From positions 25,724,243 through 25,788,242 of the forward strand of contig CM028333.1 of the NCBI GenBank assembly GCA_016647705.1: DNA of 64,000 bases, written 5' to 3'. This document shows positions 48,395 to 60,750 of this stretch, in pieces. The DNA is from Eucommia ulmoides. Taxonomy: Eukaryota; Streptophyta; Magnoliopsida; Garryales; Eucommiaceae. Within the stretch, counting starts at the first letter, position 1; each line of letters begins with the position of its first letter. The notes beneath the pieces are model-generated. The model did no database searches. It was not told the origin of the DNA and saw only the letters and a list, made by a program, of their open reading frames with translations. Position numbers and translations under genes: made by a program.

Positions 48395-48851
48395 TTTGAG
48401 AATTGATTTCCCACTACCATGTTGCCATTTTCCTCTATCTTTCTGTCTCCGGCGGTCTTCACGGCACACACACACACGCACATATGCATATATGAATTGA
48501 TTTCCACTACCACGTCGCCCCTTTTCTCTCTCTTTCTGTCTCCAGCGGTCTTCACGGCACACACACACGCACATATACATATATGAATTGATTTCCCACT
48601 ACCACGTCGCCCCTTTTCTCTCTCTTTTTGTCTCCAGCGGTCTTTACGGAGCACACACACGTACATATGCATATATGAATTGATTTCCCACTACCACGTC
48701 GCCCCTTTCCTCTCTCTTTCTGTCTCCAGCGGTCTTCACGGCACACGCACACGCACATATGCATATATGAATTGATTTCCCACTACCACGTCGCCCATTT
48801 CCTCTCTTTTTCTGTCTCCGGCGGTCTTTACGGCACACACACACGCACATA

Positions 48852-48862
<11 letters not shown>
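48395..48862. repeat. About 92-bp tandem repeat array in the solo LTR
   Basis: Five units begin AATTGATTTCC at about 48401, 48495, 48586, 48678 and 48770, with spacings 94, 91, 92 and 92. Each unit contains CACGTCGCCCC, TCTGTCTCC and a CACACACACGCACATATGC stretch. The overlapping minus frames with CVCVCREDRW-like repeats are artefacts. A (TA)n tract follows at 48855-48890. Confidence 0.9.
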
Positions 48863-48894
<32 letters not shown>

Positions 48895-49179
48895 TTTTGT
48901 TTAATTACTCTATTCTCCCCTTAACTTTCTTTAGATATTCAATTTAGTCAAATTCAATATTTATGATTTTCTTAAGTCATAATTTGGTCCCTAAAATTTT
49001 AATTTTAGAATTTAAATGACAATTTGAATCCCAAAGTTTGGATTTACTATATACGAATTTACAATTTGACCCCTAAACTTTTAATGGGATCTTGATTGAC
49101 AAAATTTCACCCCGTATTTTTTCTAAATGCTCTAAAATACAACTAAAATAACGTACATGCTAAAAATTGGGGTCTTACA

Positions 49180-49563
49180 AAATCATCGCTGGAATGATCT
49201 ATTTTGCTACAGTGATTAAATTATCGTTGCTACGATATAGGGACAATGTCTGGCACCTGATTTGTATTTTTATCATAAATTTCTTTTCCAAACTCCGATT
49301 TAGGTGAGTAAATAATATTTAGAAAGCTAAGACATAGATATACAATGTTCATGTTTTGAGATTTTCCAAAATAGGATTGAATAATTGTCAAAAATGCCGT
49401 TAAAGTTACTACAGCTGAACCGATTTTGCATCTTGTTTCCCATTCATTTATAAACCTACAAAACAACACAAAAAACATATTAAACTAACAAAAAATCTTG
49501 AAAACACACAAATATTTGAACTTAAAAAATACTTGATTTGTTGGTAAATAAACCACTCATCAA
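49180..49563 (-). repeat. Athila-type LTR 2, second part
   Basis: Continues the LTR after the solo LTR insertion and ends AAACCACTCATCA at 49563. On the minus strand the LTR is preceded by GTTTGGGGGTATT, a polypurine tract, showing that this is the 3' LTR of unit X. Confidence 0.85.
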
Positions 49564-50989
49564 ATACCCCCAAACTCAAACGTTTGTTTATATTCAAGCA
49601 AAAACACTCGCACAAGAAAACAAACTACTATCACGAATTAACGAACATAAATACTAAAGATAAAAGACACAAACGAACTAAAAACAATAAAGCGTGAGTT
49701 TTGAATTTCAACGAATCGATGGCCCTCAATCATATCGAGTTCAAGAATAAAACCGCACCATATGGTGTTCTAGAATTTCAATATTCAATAACGGTAAATG
49801 CCATTCTAGATCCTTTCTAAGGGTGTGTGCGAAAACTCTCATTACACAACCATCCAAAGACTGGATTGGATTATCCACCAACAACGTTCATGACTTAAAC
49901 CAAAGAGGTATAGTATTTCCATAAGCCAAATTGGGTTCCACTCTCCACTAATGTAGGCTTAGCAATTCAAAAAAGATCAAAATGACTTGGTTTGGTTTTT
50001 AACATTTGGCCAAGGGTATATCCGGAATATAAAACAGGTAAATGTCATTAACTTAATGATACTCAAGGCACAACGCTTGGCACTATATCACACTCGTACC
50101 CATAAAGATTAATTTTGAAACAATCCCAAACTTATATTTCAGAATGTACTACTCACTTGTCTAAACAAACAAAAATAAAACCATATTTACACGTTTTTTT
50201 TAAACCACACCCCCAAACTTATTTGATTTATACAATTTCATGGGTTTGAACATACGCTAGAAAAATGACAAGTGAGTACTTGAATACCGAACCAATCAAA
50301 AGTTTGCCTAAAACCCAACCGCTCACTTCAAGTAGCATAAACAAATGCTTACTTGATTTCGACTCAATTTGTACCTTAGGGTTAGAGACAATGGTTTGTA
50401 AAAAACATTATTGGCTAGGGTATTTGTTACGTGTTCAGAATTAAAACGGCTAACAGATTTCGATAGGGTAACGAGGGGTAAAACATATTACATGGAAGGC
50501 TTCAACGACTCAAGCAATCAAAATGAATACTTAAATCATATCTCCTAAACTATTTCGCCTAGGATTTTGCGTCAAATTTTCCCCAATCAGGTCCTAGAAC
50601 CCCTTAAATTATCATGAACTTGGCTACTGGATAATCGACGTCAAATCAATTGGATAGCTAGTACATTTAGTTTATGTGCTCGTGCAAATTAGGATCCACA
50701 ATGACTTTTACCAAAACAATATGTCAAGCACACAAAATACACATGAATGGGCATTACCCTTCACCTCGATAAACAACTAGGGGATAATATAATCATTGGG
50801 TAGTGGCCCAAAAGAACTACAAAACTCAACGCACAAAAACAACCACTACAAACACACTTTTACTTAAACTAAACAAACATGCGTGAAAACAATTTAACTT
50901 AACTACACAAAATTTAACAACTTGTAAACTTAACAACATAACCATCAAAAAGACATCATCCGAGAATGCATACAAAACATTCCCCCAAA

Positions 50990-52195
50990 CTCAGAACGGG
51001 CAGTGTCTACAGTGACCCAACATCAAGCTCAACAAATAGCATGCATTATAGTGACGAAGGGGGTTTTGAACACGTACTTGGGAAGCGATACAATCTTGCC
51101 TCCGAGTGTGTTCGGCGGTGATGGATTGATTTATTTGAAAATTTGGGTTGCCTCCCAAGAAACGCTTGGTTTAATGTCCTCGGCTTGACACAGAGAAGAG
51201 CTTGTCAAAGAGCGGCTTTCGCCCAAAGTATGTGTCATACAACACAATATACGGGTCTTGATTCTCAACACCCTCATGTTTGGCGAAATATGGCATTAAT
51301 TGGCATGTGTTCTCAACGTGATTCTTCTCCAGCTCATATGCCTAGGAAGCTTGAATGAACGGAGTTAAAGGTGGTGAAAGATAAGTGAGCCATATTAGAT
51401 CCTCGTAGATGTGATGGTCTTGGATCGGTAGTGGCAACACCAATTGGATTTCCAGAGGTGAGAACTCAAAATCAACTTCTGATTTGTCTTCAACGAATAA
51501 TTCTTGAGCCTCGTCTTCTTTCAAATCATCTTCATAATGCACCTCCAAAGTTCTCCCACTTGTATTCGGTTCCTCATAGTGGCTTTTATGGATGGATGTG
51601 GCTTGTGTGTCTCTCAATGCCACCACTTCTGGCTTGGCCTCAATAAAGGAAATAAGCTAACCGATTTGTGTCTCAAGAGACTTTAAGGTCATATTAATTT
51701 CAATGTAGGTCGTCTCAATATTTTCAAGACGATCCTTATGCTCATTGAGACAGTCATGTATTTTTCTCTAGAAAACCTGAGTCTCCCCCATAAATTTAGC
51801 AAACATCTCTTCCAAGGTGGGGGAAAAATCCACATGTTGGTACGGGGTGTCAATCCATGGCCCCGAAACGTTATAACTATCCCCAAGCTTTGGTAGCTTG
51901 TTGAATAATTCAAACTCTGAAAAACAAACTCCGCCATGTCTTCCAACAACCAATAGGCTTCGTCTGCGGTTAGTTGGTAGAAAGAGGTGGTACCGTTTCC
52001 TCTTTCCACCTATGTTTTTGTTGCAGCTTGTAACCCATCAATGAAGTTCAGTAGTTGACACTCCCTTGGAAAACTATGATTGTGGAACCGAAATAGCAAC
52101 TCATTGTATCGTTCCCAAGCACAATAGAATGGCTCAGAATCACGTTGAGAAAAACTTAAGATGACTTGTTGAGGAGACATCTTCAAGTACATCGC
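50990..52195 (-). pseudogene. Athila-type gag pseudogene, unit X
   Basis: From about 52192 on the minus strand: MSPQQVILSFSQRDSEPFYC, CAWERYNELLFRFHNHSF, LLNFIDGLQAATKT and a TAG stop where unit Y has a Trp codon. Then LTADEAYWLLEDMAEF, TLEEMFAKFMGETQVF, a helical stretch (SLETQI...LISFIEAKPEVVAL), and an acidic segment rich in Glu/Asp. Slightly better preserved at the N-terminus than unit Y but still with several stops. The same disabled family supplies both units. Confidence 0.88.
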
Positions 52196-52295
52196 AAGAC
52201 AAACAAAACTAAAAACAAAAATTTAAAAATAAAATAAATGCCTAAATTAAAATCAAGTTACTTTTTCACAATATCAACAACAATTTAAAAACCAA

Positions 52296-52313
52296 TCCCT
52301 GTCAACGGCGCCA
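52296..52313 (-). other. Primer binding site, Athila type (unit X)
   Basis: On the minus strand TGGCGCCGTTGACAGGGA differs only slightly from the Athila consensus TGGCGCCGTTGCCGGGGA. It is six bases inside the LTR 3 edge. Confidence 0.88.
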
Positions 52314-52319
52314 AAAACT

Positions 52320-53743
52320 TGTTGGCGATATTTTATTCACTTTGAATTACTCGAAAGTGCACAAGGTCAAGTTTTAATTGTATAGGAAGAGTAGGGTTGT
52401 CGTATCCACAGAGATTGGTTTAAATTGTCGTTAAGTACCGCAATTTTCGTAACCTAACATTATCTAGGCGATCCAATTTTAGGTTTTTGATATAGAAATA
52501 TAAAACTGAACTAAACTAATTAAACTAAAATACTAAGAATTACGTCTATGGGAATAAATTGTCTTGGAATTAATTTTGTTCACTTAAACGTGTTTGATTT
52601 AGTCTAATTTACATTAACGGTCATTAATCTATCCGACAATCTAGGTATCTAAAACTCATCCCCTACCTCTCCCGAGTGTAAAGTGAATGAATATGAAATT
52701 CATGTCAATACTGATATCCCTATCAAGAATCTAAATGATTACATGAGTCTCGCCCTAACCTCATGGATTGCACACGCTCTAATAATCTTCTGAAATGCGA
52801 TATGTTTAAACCCTAGTTTGAATTCGTGGTTACCTCTCCCGATTGTCAAATCCCGTATTCTCAAATCAACCAAAATATCATAACAAGCATAGAATGGAAG
52901 TAAAAGAATAGTAAACACAATCGAATAGGGATGAACAACCGATAACGAAACAATGATTTACTCAAACATGTATATTTATTAACTATATTAATCCCTAAAT
53001 AATAAATGTTTAGTTCATGGCCATAACCAAATATTCAACTAAAAATGATATATAGATAATCAAACAACCAACAAGAGTTTAGAAATAAAGAGAGAAATAA
53101 AAGAGAATATCCGATATCTGAAAAATAGATGGTTCCACGTTCGTAAAATCCTCTCTGATCTTGTTTCCTTTTCTTCAATTGAGAAATTATCTTTCTTGGT
53201 ATGATCTTGAGCTCTCAAAAAACTCCCAAAAACATTCTAGCTCTTGTGAGAATGAGTGGATTCAAGTAGAGGTGCAAATTATCCAAAAAATATCTAGAAA
53301 ATATCTTACCAGCTGGTGCTGGGTCACTGTAGCAGAGAAGAATATTGCTGCAACGATCAGGGGGTCAAAAACACATTGACAGACCACCACTGCAGTGACC
53401 AAATCATCACTGCAGCGATATAGGGACAATATTTGGCGCTTGATTTGTATATTCACTGCAACATTCTCGTTCGAACTCCAATTGAGGTGATTCAAAAACC
53501 TTTGGTAAAATAAGAAATAGATCTAAAACTTTCATGTTTTGAGATTTTCCAAAATCGGATTGCACCATTATCGAAAATTGCCTTAAATTTACTACACCTG
53601 AACCGATTTTCCATCTTGTTTCTCATTTATTTATAAACCTACAAAACAACACAAAAACATATTAAACTAACAAAAATACTTGAAAATATACAAATATTTG
53701 AACCTAAAAATACTTGATTTGTTGGTAAATAAACCACTCATCA
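52320..53743 (-). repeat. Athila-type LTR 3 (5' LTR of unit X)
   Basis: 1424 bp; TGTTGGCGATATT at the inner edge and CCACTCATCA at the outer edge (TGATGAGTGG...CGCCAACA on the minus strand). Homologous to LTR 1 and LTR 2. The flank ATATG finds no partner at 41978-41982. Confidence 0.92.
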
Positions 53744-54689
53744 ATATGCAATAGAATAATATTAAGCATACATGTAATAATTTTTTTTTTTGTGTGTGTT
53801 GTTAATATGATATTCAAACTTGTATCTGGATCTATTATTTTCAAACACTGTTGTTTGTTTGTTGGAACATCTATTATCGAGCAGACAGTGTGTACAACAG
53901 TGTAGTTTTTCCATTCATCTTTCAGATTGTAATAATTTATACGCAAGCAAAATATGTAAGATTTCCCAATTATTGGTGTCATGATAACAAACATTTCTTT
54001 GAGATCTATTTTCTACAAATGAAATAGGCAATATTAGTTTTTTTTTTTTTTTTTTTTCAAAGGTAGTTGATTGGCATAAATTGGATGTATATTTATTTTT
54101 AAGTGTAAATAATAGTGGACTTACATCAATACAATAGAGGTCTATTGCAGTTTTTTCGAATAAAGTTTTACAATCTCGATAAAAAATGACGAAAGTTGCA
54201 TTGTTTATTCCTTCACATCGATCTGAATTTTGTAACTATGATTAATGATATATTAATAATATGAAATGATCTTTAATTTTTATGAAGTGTGGTGGTTTGT
54301 AGGTCGGCGTACTGTTAAATTTGGTGGTGTGCTTCCATGTTGCAATGGTAGCACCAGAGTTTGTTGTCGTTTTCTTTGACCTTCTTTCTACACTACATGC
54401 GTGAGCTGTAACACCATCCTCGATTAGCTCGAATATCTTTTATTGTTATTTTGCAAGTGCAAAATATTTCTTGTATTTATAGAAAGGATTATTTTTTATA
54501 AGTAATTAATGAGCTTTATAATTTTTTTTTGATAATATTGAGTTAATACCTTTACATCCGGGTTTCATTTTATTCGTTTGATTTCTTCAATGGTTTTTCG
54601 GTTCTCTTTCATTTGATTTTGTAATGAACTGTCTGTCTTTTCTTGAGACGATAAACGAATAACTGTTTCTAATGACATTGTCTTTTTTC

Positions 54690-54748
<59 letters not shown>

Positions 54749-56070
54749 CTGCATGGTAAAAGTTAAATGAGAATGGAAAAAGAGGAAGTGGTTGTATGTA
54801 AATATTATAAATATCAATTTTTACAAGTATACAAAACATAACCTATCTTGGAAGAATGTTGTCTCCAGGATGTCAATTTATATATATATATATATTTTGG
54901 TAGCACTGGTGGACAATAAGGTATAGTCCCTTATTCATAAATGATCATAATTTAATTTGTGATGTGAGTTTATATTTTTAGTTTTTTAATTGTGAAAGAG
55001 TAAGAACCATTATCGGCGGTTATTTTTATGAAAGTGCATAAGAAATATTTAAAATACAATTAATAAATTTAGATGATGTAGTATTTTATTTAAAATGAAA
55101 ATTCTATAAAGAAAATAAATGAAAAATTAACAAAACCTCTGAACATCTTCACAGTAGTCGAAGTGATAACCATTATGTACGGTTCATCATTCGAAAATGA
55201 AATGGTTTCATCAACTTGGTTAGCCACATTTTTCAATGATGTAGCTCTAATTTTGATGCCTCTTTTGAAAAGAAAGAAGTGAAAAAATAGAATTACAATA
55301 TTTATTAGTCAAATATTAGTTGTTTTTCACATTATAAATTACTAATGTACATTATTTGATTACGAAACTCAATTTTGCAGTTCAATTTCAACATTTCTTC
55401 TTTGAGTTGTGCCCGTGCCTGTTTTAGTTGGCTCACAGTCTCCAATAGCAATAACATTTCTAGCGACATCTGTAATTAGTTACAACGAAAAGTAAGTAAT
55501 GTATTTTTAAATAATTTTTATTGTTGTTAGAGTTTGTCGGTATTTTTAAGAATGAAATTTTTATTTCCGATTGAATTCAATGTGTTTTCAATTCTACTAG
55601 ATAGTTCATTGTAAGATGAAAAGTAGAATTTGTGATGTGAGAAGATACTGCATTCTGAAGTGAACTTTCTGACTGATGTTATCACTAAAAAAATCATCAT
55701 TTGATTGTTTGGAGTTGGTCTGTACTGAGAATTTGACATACCCAATTTGAATTTTGTAATCATATAAACATTGTCTTCATGGATTTGATTGCTGAACTTC
55801 TCAACCAATGGTTTTCTCACATAGCCATGAATATCATTCCCTGGAATAATAATATATAACATACAATAAGTAGTAAAATAAGATTTATATATTGTTTTTA
55901 AGTTGGTGATGAATACACCTTCTCATCAATAAGTATTATTTCAAGACTCAGTAATTTATTGTTCTTCTTGAAATTGAAAGCTTCCTATATACATCTTTCA
56001 CAGACAATTATGGTCCATGTATCATGTGCGCTCGAAAGTTCAGTTATCAGGATGTCGTGAGATATCCTGC
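53704..56070 (-). pseudogene. RPA70-like single-stranded-DNA-binding protein gene of a Helitron, decayed
   Basis: Minus-strand exon pieces in order: about 56065-55917 (TELSSAHDTWTIIVCERC, stop, then LLSLEIILIDEK and a GT donor); 55840-55527 (GNDIHGYVRKPLVEKFSN...QYRPTPNNQMMIF, the DUF223 OB fold); 55471-55380 (DVARNVIAIGDCEP...RRNVEIELQN, second OB-fold start); 55260-55140 (EPYIMVITSTTVKMFRG); 54451-54290 (zinc-ribbon WCYSS..CRKKVKENDNKLWCYHCN, with a stop at one Cys position); and 53990-53900 (IIGKSYIFCLRINYYNL). This is the usual RPA1 domain order: DBD-A, DBD-B, zinc-ribbon DBD-C. Plant Helitrons often carry such genes beside RepHel, presumably to bind the displaced strand. Stops and frameshifts mark it as dead. 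The C-terminal exon is displaced to 41705-41848 by the Athila cluster. Confidence 0.8.
54683..54748. repeat. Poly-T tract
   Basis: Nearly pure T run of about 65 bases with three interrupting C, within an intron of the RPA-like pseudogene. The poly-Lys frame on the minus strand is an artefact. Confidence 0.95.
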
Positions 56071-56892
56071 ACATGAGTAAGAAATAGTTATGTTGTAATA
56101 ATATGTGAGATATGATTTTATTTTAGTCTAAATGACAATATTTTTTTTAATAGTATGTAAATGGTCATTTTTATTTTTAAGGAAAATTATCTTTTAAACC
56201 CTTTAACTATTGAAACGTTTCTATATAGTTCAATACGTTTTTTCATTTCAATTTAAAACCCTCTAACTATTTAACCGGTTTTAATTGGTCTTTCTGTTAA
56301 TTTTTCCATCCAAACTAACAGAAAAATCAGCATGTGCATGCACATGCTTTTTTTTAAGGGTATTTTTTTTAAGCTCTCTCCCTTTCTCTCTCTCTCTCTC
56401 TCTCTCTTTGCATTTTTAGTGCTTAAAAGTTGCAAAATTACCTTTATGGGGTCCCTTTGAACTTAAATACTATTTTGGGGCTAACTGGCCCTTTGAGGGC
56501 TGGATACAAAAATAAAAATATATATTTTAAAATCGGCCTTTGGAATGTTGGTTTTAAAAATTTGGAGCTGCCACCCATTCCCCACCCCCATCCTATCTAG
56601 TTAACATTTTAAAAAAAAAATCGACTAACAAAAAAAACTTAAACGAGTTCTCATATTTTAGAAATTGTATAATTTTTTTTATGAAGGTTTAGACAAGAGT
56701 ACAAAATTATAATTTTGTACAAAAATTATATACAAATTTTGTCTAAGGAAAAAAATAAATTATATACAAAATTGTTTAAATAAAATTGTTGAAATTATTT
56801 ATAAAATATATAATGAAAAAAATAAAAAAAATAAATTATTTTATAAAAAAATAGTATAGAATCCAATTGGATTCTATATTGTGTGTGTGTAA

Positions 56893-57006
<114 letters not shown>

Positions 57007-57225
57007 AAAAAAATTAAATGTATAAAAATTGTTTTGTAACATGCAATTATTTAAAGCAAAATATTTTAAAAATTTATTTTAAAAAAATATTATTTTGGCA
57101 TTATAATTGTTTTGACATTAAAAATCAATTACAACAAAAATTAAAAATCAAATGGACTAACAATATTTACTTTTAAATAAGTTTTCATATTTTATAATTG
57201 CATAAATTTTTGATGAATTGATTTT

Positions 57226-59464
57226 TGTTGATCCCGAGGTTTAGATAGACAATTAAGGGCTGATGTTTTTTTGTGGAACTAACATGTTTATTGAGTGTTT
57301 TAGTTTAAGAGTTCTATTCAAGATCAAATCATGAAGTAATTTGAAAGGATGCAGAGATGGACATTAAGAGATTGAAGATTATGAAGAATTTAGGTAAAAA
57401 TAACTTAAATTTATTTTACTCTTAATGTATCCCAATTAGGATCATACACAACACAAATATGATTTATATTTATGTGTGTTTAAAATTAAGATCCTAATAA
57501 ATATTAAATTATTTGCTCCAATGTGAAATTGAAAAATAAAAATTGACCTAAGAAATATTAGTGTTTAAACTGATTTATAGTGTCAATTAAGTTAACCAAG
57601 AAAAGAAATCGGTTAAAGGGTCTAAAACGTTGAAGATTGGAGTTGAATTGAGTTAAGGAAAAAATGTTCCAGCATTGATCGGTCAACCAACCAAGAAGGA
57701 TCAGTCAACCGATGGGCATAGGCTAAGAATTGGAAAAGTTTTTGAATCTATTGGTCAACCGATGACCGATAAGTGAACTCTTTGAATCGATCGGTCAACT
57801 GAGCAATACCGAAATTTGGCCTAGAGAAGCATCTTGAATCGATCGGTCAATCGACCTATGGGGGATCAGTCAACTGTTTGATAATGGCTTAGCTAGCAAC
57901 CTGAAACGATTGGTCGACTAATGGCTTATGATCGGTCAACCGACTGAGTTGTTTCAGATTTTGAGGATTTTCGGGATGTAATCTAAAACTAGTTGTTACT
58001 AGCCATTTTTTGGTTGATATTTTGGAGATATTATAGGGATTTTAACATATTATAGATATATTACTTTTATTTAAATATCCCTATAGATATGGTACAATTG
58101 TTTTAAGTGTTTCTCAATTTAGTCTATTTAATACTTCCTACCCTTTCGATTTGAGAATGTGAAATAATTTAGGGACTAAATTGAATGATTTAAAAGTCAT
58201 ATTTAAATGAAATTGACTATGATTAAATGGTATTGATATATGGGGTTTACATGTGCATTTACTTGTTATATATTATGGGAACTAGCCGTTAGAGGGCATG
58301 TTTCAAATCAGTCTAAATAGACCTGCGTTTTTCACATATCAACATATCATTCTATCAAGAACTTTCAGTTCGTGAGCTTTTTAAAGGTTATTATTTTGAG
58401 ATTATATTGAGATATTATTGTGAGATCATTCTTAAGAAAAGTTCTTGAGAATAAGTACTAAGTATTTTGGCGTTACTGATCTAAGTTTTGTTGTGATTAA
58501 ATTTTCATTCTTTCGGTGATATCCTAGTGAGATATTTCCAAGCTATTGTTTCTTATTTTGACTTGTTTTTATTATTTCTTGCTTGGATATAAGACCTATG
58601 TGAAATCGTTTTCGAACTTTAAAGTGTATAAAAATTATTTTAAAACAATTTTTGTGATAATCTGATTACGTGCTTATTTTTTTGTCACTAGTAATTATCG
58701 GGACATAAATTAAGTTTAAATTGATTTGAGGTGGTAGAAGCTCCAAGTGAGAAGAAGCTTATCAATTTTTGTAATTAGTGAGTTTTGTGCGGATTAGATA
58801 CTGTTGGGAGTATCTAATCAGGGGTAGCTGAGTTTCAATCTTTTTCGGTAAAGAGATTGAGATTTAATCTTTACTTAAGGTATAAAAATGTTAGGTTACT
58901 CTTTTCCTTTGAAAAGAGATATGCGTGATTCTTCCTGATTAGAAATAATTGTGTGTGATTTGTAACGGTTCCATCCTTACCGGTGAAAAAGAATACTCGG
59001 AGTGTTTTTGGTGAGATTTGATTCTTAATCTAAGTATAAAAGAATTAAGTTAATCTTTATCCTGTTAAAAAGATAGAGGTTATTCTTTAGTCTGCGAAAA
59101 GAAAATTGTAAAGGTTGATTCTGAGTCTGTAAAAGAATAATTATGTAAAGGTTTGGTTCCTACTTGTTTAAAGGAATCTAGTGGTTTAGTGGGTGTGAAT
59201 CTATGTGGGGCTCGAAGGACTGGATTAGCTAAGATTAGCTTGTTGAACCAGGATATATTGTGGTGTTCTGTCTTGTTATTTATTTCTTGTTGTATGGGTG
59301 TGCACCTAGAGTTAATTACACTTATCCGCTACTACATAAAGATAATCATTAATTTAGGATTCAATTTATTATTTAAAAATTTAAGAGTTGAAAGATAACA
59401 ATTTGTTTCAATTTTTTACAATTACCCAATTCACCCCTCTCTTGGGTAGATTACTAGGCCAACA
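57226..59464 (+). mobile_element. Solo LTR, same SIRE-like family as the LARD at 3582-12360
   Basis: Starts TGTTGATCCCGAGG and ends TAGGCCAACA; flanked by ATTTT on both sides (57221-57225 and 59465-59469), a perfect 5-bp duplication. Its whole length is homologous to the LARD LTRs in the opposite orientation, including the GGTCAACCGAT-type palindrome array at 57680-57950 and the CCCAATTCACCCCTCTCTTG end. No interior or second LTR is present, so it arose by recombination between LTRs. It sits at the centre of the long-TIR element. Confidence 0.93.
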
Positions 59465-59469
59465 ATTTT

Positions 59470-60750
59470 TTGTTGTTGTTGTTGTTCTTATTATTATTGT
59501 TTGTAATTATTATTTGTAATTAGTATAATTTATTTTTTATTTTTTATGTGTCTTATAATTACTGGGTTTTTTTTTTGTGTGTCTTATAATTTGTATAAAT
59601 ATTAATATCTAAAAAAATTAATTAAATTTTGTTTTAGAAGTTATATGAAAGAGTATAATCTTAAAGGTGAACAATTTAAAATAATCATAAACATCACATT
59701 GAAATTAAACGCGTTGAAAAATACAATTAATCATAAAAAAAACACTAGATAAAATAGAAAATACGACCTATCATTGAACTTTTCTAACATCGATAGTTAC
59801 TTAGTTTTAGGGTTAATGACACTTTTGGTCTTTCAATAATTCAGAAAATAATATTTTTTAAAAATAATTACATGTTACAAAATAATTATAATTTATATAT
59901 AATTTTTAATTTTGAAATTTTTGAAATTAATATATATATATATATAAATCTGGCACTTAAAGGGCCGGAATTAGTTGTTACAAATTTTAAAATTATAAAA
60001 AATAATTGCATATTATAATATTCTTTTAAAATAATTATATGCTACAAAATAATTATAATTTTTATATATAATTTTTAATTTCAAAATATTCAACAAATTT
60101 TAAAATTATAAAAAATCTATATATATAAATTTTATAATTACATGTTCGTTACACCTATTACATGTTAATTTTATAATTATTTTTTTAAAAAATAATTACA
60201 TGTTACAAAGTAATTATAAGGCACACAAATAATTTTCAAAAATAATTAATTACAAAAAATTATGTTAATTGTTTTTACAAAAAAAATTGATTAAATTATA
60301 GATCAATGGAGAAAATACATTCATAAAAAATATATGCAATTTATAAAACATGAGAACTTATTTAAAATTAATTTTTATTAGACGATTTGATTTTTAATTT
60401 TTGTTAGTTGATTTAATTTTTTTGCATTTATATTTTTTGCTGTGTTCTTATACAAAAATCTCATTATCTGTTTGTTTTCTCATTCACACCATCTTAGGAT
60501 GGTTAGAATTAAGTATAATCTTAAACAGTAAATTAAGTGTAAAAAAATTAGTTGAGTGTAAAATAAATTTGGTTAAATCATTTGGGTGTGAAAAAATAAA
60601 TTGAGGGGAAGGTATAGAAATAAATGTTGATTAAAGAATTTTGTACCAATTTTTTTTTTTTTTTTTTTTTTTTCAAATGTGAACAGGATGGGATGGGGGT
60701 GGGGGCTAGGGAATGGGGCTGCCACAAAAAAGAGAGAGGCCATGATAATT
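59470..60750. other. Inner right arm of the long-TIR element, AT-rich
   Basis: Mostly A/T. Pieces such as TTAATTTTTGTTAG (60390-60405) are inverted copies of 56630-57200. A poly-T run lies at 60650-60674. No gene is seen. Confidence 0.5.

Larger units (their letters stand above)
45990..49179. mobile_element. Solo LTR of a Ty3-gypsy (Tekay/Del-like) element
   Basis: Starts TGTCACACCCCACCCC and ends GGGGTCTTACA, the terminal pattern of plant Tekay/Del-type LTRs. It sits inside LTR 2 with 5-bp flanks AAATT (45985-45989) and AAATC (49180-49184), a duplication with one mismatch. No gag, pol or second LTR lies within the 3190 bp, so it is read as a solo LTR left by LTR-LTR recombination. It carries two internal tandem arrays and a CA-rich, GC-richer zone at 47690-48300. 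Confidence 0.75.
49564..52319 (-). mobile_element. Athila-type internal region X (gag only, non-autonomous)
   Basis: Bounded by a polypurine tract next to 49564 and a primer binding site at 52296-52313, so both ends of the interior are present. It is only 2.76 kb: gag occupies 51000-52200 and the rest (49564-50950) has no recognisable pol or env-like ORF. CCCCCAAACT motifs (AGTTTGGGGG on the minus strand) recur at 49568, 50206 and 50983. Confidence 0.85.

Noticed and set aside
48319..48856. Cluster of overlapping Cys-rich minus frames
   Set aside because: Products of the 92-bp tandem repeat; the same peptide recurs in shifted frames.
54587..54817. Minus frame with a poly-Lys stretch
   Set aside because: Caused by the poly-T tract at 54683-54748 inside an intron of the RPA-like pseudogene.
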